From positions 26,664,948 through 26,685,744 of the forward strand of contig CM044506.1 of the NCBI GenBank assembly GCA_024364805.1: 20,797 nt of DNA, written 5' to 3'. The notes under the pieces are model-generated. The model did not search any database. It saw nothing but the letters and a program-made list of their open reading frames with translations, and had not been told where the DNA came from. Source of the stretch: Euprymna scolopes (taxonomy: Eukaryota; Mollusca; Cephalopoda; Sepiida; Sepiolidae). Below, one piece after another: positions 9,800 through 18,913 of the stretch. Position 1 is the first letter of the stretch; each line of letters starts with the position of its first letter. The position numbers were made by a program, and so were the translations under genes.

Positions 9800-11003
9800 A
9801 ACAATTATTCCCTTCAATGAAGTACTATTACATTCCCAAACCATTCATTTCCTAGACCACGCAAAGATATCTAAATTAACAATTTTATTTATAAACTAAT
9901 GAGAAAATCGAAAATATACGAGATGGCTCCAAGTACACCTCTAATAATTAACTATACCAACATGAAAACGTCACAGAATTATATAAGTGAATAATAAGCT
10001 ACTATCTAGATGTCCTATAACACCATTTCAGTCTATAGCGATTAATACTAAAGAAGCGAATGAGTAGCTGGAAAGAGGTGAGTGCACTTTGCACACTTAA
10101 AAAAATACCCGACAACGGATAACTATGGTTATACTTATAAATATAATATTGATATATGAGAATTATAAATATAATATTGATGTATGAGAATTATTATCAT
10201 AGAACAGTGTTATATAATAGACCAAAACACAAAATTGATTTCGAGCACTAAGTAAGTACTTTAACTCGATACTACGCTACATTTTACTTATGCATAGTTG
10301 TCCATCTTGCATAATTGCGTAAAATCTAAGAAAAACCAGTATAGTACATGGAAATATTATATAATATAATTCAGGGACAACACTTCATCAGACAAAAAAG
10401 AATTGATATGTAAACGGGTGTCTAGATTACATTTGTTCGTTTTTTCACATATTTGGATGCGATTTACATTCTGGAGAAAATTGGAGTATATATGTGAAAT
10501 ATATTGGTGAATGTGAGTAGTAAGGTTTTTGAGGAAAGCGGATGTTGCTTCGCCTGTTTAAGCTGTAATGTTAGGTTATACTTTTAGCTTGACGCTTATT
10601 TATTGCCCTTAATTTAAAATTTCCCATAACTTTGGTAGTTTTTATGGTTGTATATCTTTTTTTGTGGTGACTTTAATTCACTTAAGACACGTGTTATTCT
10701 TATTTATTAATTTATTTTTTTTATTATTCATCTCTCGTTTTTTATTCCTTCCTTTGTTTTTAGTTTCTAGTTTTCTGGGTAGGGGAGGGAAGGGCTGTTT
10801 CCTGCGAGTAAACTGTTTACATGTCGGAGGTGTTAGAATTCTATTATTCTGGCGGATATTTTCTTGCTTTGATCTAGAGTACATTTATATTTCTCTCGTC
10901 GCTACTACCTATATTCTAGGTTGATTTTATGGTCGTCGTTTGTATACTGCTGGGTACTTTCTATTGATAAGTGCTTTTATTTTTGTTTTTATTTATTTGG
11001 TTT

Positions 11004-11006
<3 letters not shown>
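9800..11006. other. A+T-rich spacer
   Basis: No protein similarity was recognised after the Penelope-like remnant. The stretch contains a 28-bp tandem duplication at 10135-10190. A frame with hydrophobic residues at 10664-10924 arises from T-rich sequence and has no domain that I recognise. Part of the region next to 11250 may be the 3' long terminal repeat of the Gypsy fossil, but I could not prove a boundary. Confidence 0.5.
10135..10190. repeat. 28-bp tandem duplication
   Basis: The 28 bases at 10135-10162 are repeated immediately at 10163-10190 with a single difference (ATATGAG against GTATGAG). The near identity indicates a recent event. Confidence 0.95.

Positions 11007-11088
<82 letters not shown>
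11007..11088. repeat. (TA)n microsatellite, about 41 units
   Basis: An uninterrupted TA array. Three overlapping plus-strand frames through it encode alternating tyrosine and isoleucine and are repeat products. Confidence 0.97.
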
Positions 11089-11089
<1 letters not shown>

Positions 11090-11249
11090 TTTTTTATTCT
11101 TTCGCCAATTTTTATTCTTGCATTTGTTTCAAGTTTTTCGGGTTCCTTATTTATTTACTTATTTGTTTGTTTATTGTTATGGCTCGCAATAAGCAAAAAA
11201 AAAAACAGAACAACGGAATAGAATTTAAACAATGTATTACTGGAACAAC

Positions 11250-11407
11250 AACGTAAAACGGTTACAACTGAAAAGAGTAATAAACGACACCGAGCAGGCG
11301 ACGGTCGCTCTGGTGTTTAATCCACACCTGGGATCAAAAAATCTATGGTTCATATAATGGATAGCACAGTCAATTTGGAGGGTGATTCCCCCACAACACC
11401 CCTTCCC
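11250..11407 (-). other. Candidate polypurine tract and 3' LTR edge of the Gypsy fossil
   Basis: Just beyond the integrase end, the minus strand reads GGGAAGGGG (11407-11399) followed by TGTTGTGGGGGAATC. A purine tract followed by TG is what a Gypsy element shows at the start of its 3' LTR. The sequence to the left (down to about 11250) is more G+C-balanced than its surroundings. No matching copy was found by eye upstream of gag, so this boundary is only an inference. Confidence 0.3.
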
Positions 11408-11429
11408 AAGCTGATTTCCGCGGTTGTAA

Positions 11430-12500
11430 AAATCAGTATTTCTTCCTTTTGGAGCAGACCATCCCTTTTGGTATGTCAAAACAGTCATACACAGTTTCAA
11501 TCGCCTCACTGCCGTCCTGCGTTGGTTCTTCTTGATTCTCGTAGAAGCGTTTCCTTATTTGGGTCAGGTGCCTCTCATGTTGGAACTTTGGGCCCTGAAT
11601 GATGTATATAACATGGCCGATTCTTCGTAAGATCGTGCCCTGTTCCCAAAAAGAAACGTTATTTCTAAAATGTCTAAAATACACATAATCTCCGCTGTTA
11701 AACCGTTTCGTTTGCATTGTAGAGGTTATGTTGTATACTATGTGTTTGAGTAGTAGTTTATCAAATACTGATTTTATTTTCTGTCCGAACGTGATTTCTG
11801 CTGGAGATCCTGCATCTGGTTTCTATGGATTTCTCGTGATTCTATAAACCTGCAGAAATTGCTGAAGGGCCTTTTCTGTCGGTGTACCGGACGCCTTTTT
11901 TAATACCCTTTTAAGCGTATCGACGAAGCGTTCGGCCTGGCCGTTCCTTCTGCCGTGTTACTGGGGTGTCGTAATATGCTTGACTTGATACGTCTCACAG
12001 AATTCTATGAACTCTGTCGGGGTGAACTGTGTAGCGTTGTCGCTAACCAAACAGTCTACAACACCAAACCGAGCAAACAATTCCAATAAAATATTTTTCG
12101 TTGTTGCCGTGGTCGGTTTTTTGCATCTTAGTACCTCTGGCCATTTAGAGTAAGAGTCAACTACTATCAGGTAGTAAAAATCCTCCACAGGTCCCGCATA
12201 ATCGATGTGGATCCTCGACCATGGTTGTTCAGCCTTATGCGAAGGTTTATATGTTATCGCTGGTGATTTTGCATTAAAATCACAGCCTTTGCATCTGTTC
12301 ACCATGTCGGTAATACCTTGGTCCATAGCTGGCCAATAAACAAAACTGCTCATTAAGCTTTTCATTCTGTTTATTCCTGGATTCCCTATGTGAAAATCCC
12401 TGAGAATTCTTTTTTGAAGAGTTTGAGGGATGACAACCCTTTCACCGTATAACAGTATTTCGTCGCAACCAGAAAAAAATGTCTTAACTGGTGTCACCCA
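11430..12500 (-). pseudogene. Gypsy fossil: integrase region
   Basis: An N-terminal zinc-binding HHCC-type domain is recognisable (HIGNPGINRMKSLM with VNRCKGC). It is followed by the catalytic core, with PWSRIHIDYAGPVE and SYSKWPEV, then a LVSDNATQFT block containing the second catalytic aspartate. The C-terminal tail near 11720-11430 has the basic strand-rich region (GDYVYFRHFRNN and WEQGTILRRIGHVIYII) that binds DNA in Gypsy integrases. The order matches the family and it is part of the fossil element. Confidence 0.88.
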
Positions 12501-12699
12501 GTGCTAATTTCTGCTTCATGGTTTGAATGAAATTGTTATTTAGGGATTCTGACTTAATTTCCTTAAGTGTGACCGGCAGTTCGCGGATAATATTGTTTAT
12601 CATGATTTTTACATTGCTATCAATACGTAGTGCCGCGATTACTGAATCTTCAAGAGGTTCCATTTTGGCCGAAATCAGTCTCGATAGACCGTCTGCATA

Positions 12700-13050
12700 G
12701 GCTAGTTGTTTTGAGGGGAGAAATTAAATTGTAAAATTATAGTTCAGCAGAATAGTTCCCCATCTTAATAGTCGATTCGCAGTGAATGTTGGAAGTCCTT
12801 TTATTATCCAAAAATGGATATCCACGGCTTATGGTCTGTTTGTAGAAAATAATGTCCTCCGTACAAGAACCGGTGGAATTTTAAAACTGCAAATATAATT
12901 CCTAGGGGCTCTTTCTCGAGCTGAGAATAATTCTTTTCCGCTGGCAAGAGAGTCCGTGATGCGAAAGCAATAGGATGTTTCGAGCCATCCGGCATTCGAT
13001 GTAGCCTGCAAACCCCGGTGCCATATTAACTAGCGTCGCTAGCTACTATT
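12700..13050 (-). pseudogene. Gypsy fossil: RNase H region
   Basis: The sequence HPIAFASRTLLPAEKNYSQL followed by EKEPLGIIFAVLKFHRFLYG and a LQTDHKPW block is the diagnostic Ty3/Gypsy RNase H region (canonical form: ASR-L-AE-NYSQ-EKE-L-I-F, then TDHKPL). It directly follows reverse transcriptase in the element. Confidence 0.88.
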
Positions 13051-13099
13051 ATGTCCAACTGCGGGTTGAAAAGTGCTAGCAATAGTTTTGAAGTTTTTA

Positions 13100-14060
13100 T
13101 TTCTTGGAATGATGTCTGCAACTTCTGTCCACTCTCAAGCCTTATACTTTTACAGCAATTCATGAAGTGGTGCGTGCAATTTGTGCATATTTGGGATAAA
13201 CCCCTGGTAATAATTTGCCAAACCTAAAAACTCTGCAGTTGAGTTATGTTTACTGGTGCCTACATTTCTTTAATAGCGGTCGCCCTATCTGGGTCTGGGC
13301 GTCATCATCTTTATCGATTATTTGACCCAGGTATTTAATTGTTTGTAAAAAGAACTCGCATTTATCTGCTTTGATCTTAAATCTATAATCTTCTATTCGA
13401 CTGAATACTTGTCTGATATGTTTTTAATGTCCCTCCCTGCTTTTGATCGCTATGATAATGTCATCAAGATATGCGATTACTGTGTCCAAACCGGACAGAA
13501 TAGTATCCATTACTTGCTGGAATATTGCGCGTCCCACCTTGATACCAAACGCGAGTCTTTCGGATCTGTTCAAACCCCGATGCGTGTTAATACAGAGGAG
13601 GTTAGTGCTTTTGTCGTTTACCGGAATCTGTAGGTAAGCGTCGTTTAGGTCGATCCTTGAAAAAACTTATCGCCATTTAATTTCGTGAACACTTCTTCTG
13701 GACTAGGTAATCGATAGTGAAAATCTTCTAAGGACCCGTTGAGTTCGTTCGCGCAAACGCGAATTTCCCCGGACCTTTACGTAATCGGCCGGAGTAGCCC
13801 ACTCACTATATTCAATTTTAGCCAGTATACCGATGCTTTCTAATCTGTCTAGTTCCTGATTTATTTTGTTCAGGGAAGCGAACGGGACATTACGTTTCTT
13901 TTTAAGCACCGGTTGTGTGCCAGGTTTCAACTTAAAATCTGCGACTATTTTTGTAGATCTCCCCAGGCCAGGAGTAAATACGTTTGTGAATGCTTTTTTT
14001 TTAAAACAAGTTATACGTTTCTCCGTTTCTGCTGGGGGGTATCTATTTTCTTGCAGAATG
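13100..14060 (-). pseudogene. Gypsy fossil: reverse transcriptase region
   Basis: The minus strand shows the Gypsy reverse transcriptase entry block (KPGTQPVLKKKRNVPFA with a following LDRLESIGILAKIEYSEWAT stretch) and, near 13465, the catalytic YLDD motif followed by a DDIIIAI strand. Strong plus-strand frames at 13409-13637 and 13866-14122 are antisense images of this domain and are not genes. It is broken and degraded. Confidence 0.87.
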
Positions 14061-14129
14061 TGAATATAGGAAGATCCCAGAGACGAAACTCCTCCATGCT
14101 GCCAGAACCGAACAGATTCTAACTATCTT

Positions 14130-14520
14130 TTAGCACATACAATCTTTCCCCCGTAAAGTGACGTTTGTAATTAATTCACTGTCAAAATGAATTTTTGTAC
14201 CATTAACGACCGTCGCCATTCTGTTAGTTTTTAACATAGTCGGCTTTCGTAATGTTTTCCACGGTTTGAGATTTATTATTGAAAGATCCGATCCACTGTC
14301 TAATTGGAATTTAATGGCCTTGCCGAAAATGTTAACCGTCACATATTTGGGTAGATTTTCATCTACGACGTCCTTAGTTCTAGTTTGACGTACACGGCTT
14401 CTATTCTGAGTTTTCCTACAGTGCGAACTTTTATGACCGATCTCATTGCATGAATTGCTTTTTTTGTTAAAAATAGGCAATCTCTTACCAAATGTATTCC
14501 ACCACATCTGAAACAAGCGG
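14130..14520 (-). pseudogene. Gypsy fossil: zinc-knuckle-like segment and aspartic protease
   Basis: A CNEIGHKSSHC segment of zinc-knuckle type is followed by a basic linker. Then comes VNIFGKAIKFQLDSGSDLSI, whose aspartate-serine-glycine core is the active-site signature of retropepsins, with further hydrophobic strands after it. This is the usual position of the protease in Gypsy elements, between gag and reverse transcriptase. Confidence 0.85.
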
Positions 14521-14529
14521 TCTGTGTTC

Positions 14530-15250
14530 TTAGTTTTTCTGAGTTTCGGTGGTTAGTGTCTGTGTACCATTTCGGCGTATTTTTTTCTTAGTTACTTTTT
14601 TTATATTCGCGATGCCTGCTTCGATATTTCTTGCATGTTTTTTTATAATTTCTACTTTTTGACAATTCTCTGTCAATTTTTGAAGTGTTAAGTTCGGTTC
14701 ATTTTCTAATTTTGTAATGACTCTGCGCCTGATTTCCGCATCTTTTCCCGAGGTTAAACCTTGCGCAAACACAAGATATTTAAAATTGTCTGCTGTTAGT
14801 TCAGGCAACTTAAAATTATCACAGTGCTTGTTCACTTCAGCTGCGTAAGTGGCAAAATCGTCATTATCGTTGTTTACCACATTCAAACATCTCCAATGCT
14901 TATGGAAAAGAGACGTTTTCGGAGAGAAAAGTTCTGTTAACAAATTTACCGTCTCATTGAATGATAAATCTGCTGTTTTCCGAGACAAGATGTAATCCAC
15001 GAATTTATCATGCTCAGCCGTTTCCAATTTTCGTAGGAGAAGTCTGGTTTTCGTTCGATCGGACCAGTTGCTGCAGTCAATATTAAAAAAAATCTTCATA
15101 ACGCCGAAATATGCTGTGAATGATTTTCCCTCTTCCTCGTATTTAAAATTGTCTATCACGGTCCCTATTGTATTGTGAGAAAATGCTGAATTGCTTTCCG
15201 CGTTCGCATTATTTTTAACAATTAACTTATTTTCGATGGTTTTCATCTTT
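14530..15250 (-). pseudogene. Gypsy fossil: gag-like region
   Basis: This part holds a gag-type capsid region of about 240 residues with the pattern typical of K02A2.6-like elements: a LLLRKLETAEHDKFVDYIL block, a LSFNETVNLLTELF block, an aromatic HKHWRCLNV segment, and DDFATYAAEVNKHCDNF ahead of the LVFAQGL block. These features follow the retrotransposon gag family layout. It lies at the 5' end of the fossil element and has no independent function. Confidence 0.85.
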
Positions 15251-16239
15251 TATTTTTATTCAGGTATTAAAATCTTTCTGTAATACTATAATATGTGTAT
15301 ATTAGATAGGTTAATATATTTTGTTTTAAGGGTTTAATTTTTAGACCATCAACATGTAAATGGGTGTATATAAATAGCATATACGCATTCATTTTTTGTG
15401 AAGGTTTTGGTTCATTTAGTTCATTGATTAGAGTTATAAGTTATAGTTTGGGTTTAATTATGTGGTCGGTTTCCTTATGTTGCCTTTATCGATAATAATT
15501 ACCGTAGAAACATATCAACATTCCTATTTCCCATAGACTATTTATGTTAAACGTTTTAGGATGCTTTGTTATTATGTATGTAAAGTGCACTGACCTTAAT
15601 ATAATTGTTGGCAAAATGGCTTCTGCTCGATTTGTTAGATATAAGCGGCAAAACGATTGAGATTGAGCTGGAGCGTAACTAAGGGATGGGCCTTACCTTC
15701 AAATTAGCTAAGTTGCTTTATGTTAGCGTCTTTTTCCATGATTAAGTAAGTATTGTTATTAATTAGGGATGTGTTGGTTTATACTTAATAAAGTCATTTA
15801 TGAGTGGTTAATCGGGACCGCTTTGAATCCAAGTTCTTTTTACTTTGGTTGATTTTTTAATTAATTAAGACATTGAAAGTGATGTGTTATGGGTTTACGG
15901 TGATATTGGTTACGGTCGATATTGTTTTTTTATAGTTTATTGAAAGCGTAGCTTGAAAAGTGCTTGCAGTTTATAGCTGATTCAGTGTTTACATTTAATA
16001 ATTACTTCAAATAATTTGATGCTCATTTTTTTAACATGTTTGTTTTATGGTTTATGGTTTTGTTCAAAACGAATAGTGCAGACAAATAGCTAAACTACTG
16101 AGTTGACTGAAAAGTTAATTTGCTATACTTCCGGATACATATCAACTAGACATGATGGTAAATGTGGGAGGTCTTGGAGTTAGATCATGTACATAGGTTG
16201 TATGAATAAGGCTGGAGAAACTGTTGATAATAATATCTA
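15251..16239. other. Spacer between the Gypsy fossil and the Tc1 remnant
   Basis: No coding similarity is visible. The part next to 15250 would be where the 5' leader and long terminal repeat of the Gypsy fossil should lie, but I could not match it to the other end of the element. No primer-binding site was identified with confidence. Confidence 0.5.
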
Positions 16240-16861
16240 AAATCTGTAATCTTATTATAGTCCTATGGTTTAATGAGACGAAATTTAATTTGATTGGTTT
16301 TGATGGATTACGCATGTGGTGGCGACTAGGTGAGGAGTACAGAGATAAGTGTGTCATGCCTACAGTCCAGCATGGTGGTGGTAATCTTATGGTCTGGGGC
16401 AGCATTAGAGCTGCAGGTAATGGAAACTTATATGCCAGTGAAGGAAACATGAAATCGAACATGTACTGTCAAATACTGTAGCAAAGCATGATCTCCTCCC
16501 TCCAGAAACTGGGTCGCAGAGCAGTGGTCCAGCATGAAAGTGACCCGAAACATACATCCAAGGCAAACACTGCTTTAGTGAAAAATATGAGGGAAATGTG
16601 AAGGATTGGCCAATCATGTCTCTAGAAATGAACCAAATAGAACATCTTTGGGGCATCCTCAAGCAGAAGATGCGCAAAGTCTCAAATATCCGCCAGCTCC
16701 GCAGCGTCGTAATTGAAGAGAAGAGGAGCATTCCAGTGGCTACATGTGAAATTCTGGTAAAGTCAATGTTACGGAAAGTAAAGGAAGTTTTGGATAATAA
16801 TGGTGGGTACAAAATTGTGAGAGTTGATATGTTGTATGTTTATATTGACAACTTTTCGTAA
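16240..16861 (+). pseudogene. Tc1-family (DD34E) transposase, C-terminal half, inactive
   Basis: The reading starts with VLWFNETKFNLIGFDG, runs through HGGGNLMVWGSIRAAGNG to QHESDPKHTS, and ends with MNQIEHLWGILKQKMRKVS. These are the three catalytic neighbourhoods of the Tc1 DDE nuclease. The first catalytic aspartate (expected in SDET) is asparagine (codon 16272-16274). The second (expected in QDND) is glutamate (16536-16538). The final glutamate survives (16640-16642). The second and third lie 104 bases apart, one short of the 105 that DD34E spacing requires, which fits a single-base loss between them. There is also an in-frame stop at about 16479-16481. The N-terminal paired-type DNA-binding domain is absent. 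The remnant cannot transpose. It belongs to an ordinary DNA transposon and is not a host gene. Confidence 0.88.
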
Positions 16862-17055
16862 AGGGTATACTCACTTGTGTTGCCAGGGATTTAGATTTTA
16901 ATGGCTATATTTTGAGTTATTTTGAGAGGAAAATAAATCAACTCTGTTATATATGCTGTAGTCAAAGAACCTTTCATTTATACAGTGTTGTCCAACGAAG
17001 AGATATACTTAAATATTTGAAGAAATATGAGGGGTGTACTCACTTTTGAGATACA
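16240..17055 (+). mobile_element. Tc1-type DNA transposon, 5'-truncated, with right-end TIR
   Basis: The plus strand carries the C-terminal half of a Tc1-family transposase (16240-16861) and a 3' terminal region of about 190 bp. Within that region the motif GGGTATACTCACTTGTG (16863-16879) recurs as GGGTGTACTCACTTTTG (17032-17048), 169 bp apart. This is the paired direct-repeat arrangement seen inside the terminal inverted repeats of many Tc1 elements, and the outer copy with GAGATACA closes the element at about 17055. No matching inverted terminal repeat lies to the left, and the transposase begins abruptly near its first catalytic block, so the left half is missing. The right end abuts a (TA)n array, consistent with insertion at TA. 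Confidence 0.85.
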
Positions 17056-17165
17056 ATATATATATATATATATATATAAATATATATATGTATATATATA
17101 CATATATATGTATATATTTTTATGTATATATATAGAGACAGACAGACAGACAGACAGACAAAGAG
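17056..17165. repeat. Compound (TA)n and (CAGA)n microsatellite
   Basis: An interrupted TA array with TATG/CATA variants (17056-17134) leads into about seven CAGA/GACA units (17137-17163). It begins immediately at the right end of the Tc1 remnant. Confidence 0.93.
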
Positions 17166-17331
17166 ACAAAGATTCGTTCACTAACGCTTTCCGATTAATC
17201 GCTTTTCACCAGCGTCTTAAAGCTTGTCTATAACCGTTTTTTGCGTTATTCGTTCGCTGGTGCAATTCTAGCGTCATATCCGCGCTTCTCCATACTTAAG
17301 AATTCATTATGTTAGAAAATGATTCGACAGC

Positions 17332-17334
<3 letters not shown>

Positions 17335-17423
<89 letters not shown>

Positions 17424-17485
17424 GTGTGTGTGTTTGTCTGTCTGTGTCTCTGTGTGTGAAAGAGAGAGAGAGTGAGATAGAGATG
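17335..17485. repeat. Compound (TA)n, (TG)n, (TGTC)n and (AG)n microsatellite
   Basis: About 38 TA units with late TATG interruptions are followed by (TG)5, TGTC/TGTG units and an AG-rich run. The TGTC part is the reverse complement of the GACA part of the array at 17137-17163. Confidence 0.93.
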
Positions 17486-18724
17486 CTGTATGTTTCAATA
17501 ATTTATGAAACTAAAAGAGAATATAATTGTTTTGTGGTGCATCAAATGTTAATGAAAGAAAAACTAGCAAAGTGCCTATGTAGTGTAAACAGTTATCCAC
17601 CCTTAGACTATTATATATTCCCGTTTCATTTCAAGGGTTAATACGTTGGCGGGTTTTGTTTCTTTTCCCAATTGCCAAGTTAATAATTATATTGCAACAT
17701 CGAGTATTGATTGTAATGACCATATTATAGGATAATGACTCTTCTCATTTCTCTATCTTTTATGTTATCGGCAGAAAACATCTCTGCTTTTATTCTCTGC
17801 CTTTGTATTAAATCACAGGAAACGTGCACAGGAATGTCTAAAAGCCTATTTGGCAATCGTCCTACATAATTCCTATCTTCATTCCGGCTTTGAAGTATTT
17901 TAATTTATTCCTTTTGTACTGTTTCTAACATCAAATGACGTTTGAGAATTTATAACCAAACTATGAGTCCCTGACTTCGTTTTACCTAGTTTGAATAATC
18001 TTCATCCTATTTACCCACAAAGGCGTGCACTATAAATATAAACTACCTAAAACTGTATACTTACAAATTAGTTTCCTTACGGCAAATGAATGCGGCGTAT
18101 TTATTAATGCCGAAATTGACTACAGACTTTTAATTATTTATTGGTTTTCATTTTAATTAAAAAATATTTATCACTTTATTTTAAATTGATTTCTTTTATA
18201 ATTGTTTATTTGCTAAATTCATATTACATGTTTTGTACTATTTGATTCTCTTTTGCTTACAAATATACGTAATTTTACATGGATATATGTTTTATTGTTA
18301 TTGAAGAAAGCCCTGTTTTACTATAAATTGAATCGTTTTCCTTTCTTTTGTTGTTTTTAATGTAATTTATAAATCTTTTAGTCTATTTTTAAAGATTTGT
18401 CATTCATTATCGACAATCTTACTGTTCGGTAGATCTTGCTTCTAGATCATCTTTTCTGTTTGTTTCATGCGCTTGGTTTATTTGATAAAGACGCTTCTAG
18501 TATCCCCCAAACTCATATTCATTTGGCAAAATACAGCAAAGTGGCCAAAGCCATGGGAAAAGAGAAGTGTTGCTTTTAAGATAAATGGCAACTAAATGGT
18601 GCTAATATTGGCTTATAGAAAAATGTTTGGAACAATGATAAACAAGGCTTAAAATATGGGTGTTATGTAGTGGCGTGCATCTACTCTATATCTTGGAATT
18701 GATGAACTTTTCCAGACACTACAT
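17486..18724. other. A+T-rich spacer without recognisable gene
   Basis: No reading frame longer than background, no transposon protein and no RNA gene was recognised. Composition is similar to the first 4 kb of the window. Confidence 0.6.
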
Positions 18725-18737
18725 ATCTATCTATCTA

Positions 18738-18820
<83 letters not shown>

Positions 18821-18823
18821 GGG
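18725..18823. repeat. (CTAT)n-(TA)n microsatellite ending in G5
   Basis: Four CTAT units (18725-18741) pass into about 38 TA units and then directly into five G residues (18819-18823). The (TA)n-to-G transition repeats the structure at 6001-6059. The array lies about 90 bp outside the left end of the mariner element. Confidence 0.95.
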
Positions 18824-18913
18824 TTCTTAAGTGTGCATGCATAGAGCGCGATAGAAATAATAAGTTAAAATACAAATTTGTAAAATCACTATTAGCGCAA
18901 TCATATCCTTATA

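Larger units (their letters stand above)
11400..15250 (-). mobile_element. Fossil Gypsy-type LTR retrotransposon, coding body
   Basis: On the minus strand the parts lie in the standard Ty3/Gypsy order: gag near 15250-14530, a zinc-knuckle-like segment and aspartic protease near 14520-14130, reverse transcriptase near 14060-13100, RNase H near 13050-12700, and integrase near 12500-11430. Integrase follows RNase H, which separates it from the Copia order. The gag and polymerase resemble the group annotated in many invertebrates as K02A2.6-like. The element is broken, with of the order of ten disruptions spread across it, and cannot encode its products. Decay is moderate: domain motifs are still easy to read, so it is old but not ancient. 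No envelope-like gene was seen. A long terminal repeat pair could not be matched by eye. A possible 3' repeat edge is listed separately. Confidence 0.93.

Noticed and set aside
10664-10924. A hydrophobic 86-codon plus-strand frame that could suggest a membrane protein
   Set aside because: The hydrophobicity comes from T-rich DNA (phenylalanine and leucine codons). There is no recognisable family, and the opposite strand is also open, as expected in low-complexity sequence.
10921-11256. Long plus-strand frames with tyrosine-isoleucine runs
   Set aside because: They read through the (TA)n microsatellite in three frames and have no other content.
13409-14122. Several plus-strand frames inside the Gypsy fossil
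   Set aside because: They are antisense images of the reverse transcriptase region, and the minus-strand reading carries the family motifs.
15251-16239. A 5' long terminal repeat of the Gypsy fossil
   Set aside because: I compared it by eye with the sequence left of 11410 and found no convincing shared stretch, so I do not annotate it.
16142-16812. Minus-strand frames across the Tc1 remnant
   Set aside because: The plus strand shows all three transposase motif blocks in order, so the minus-strand frames are shadows.
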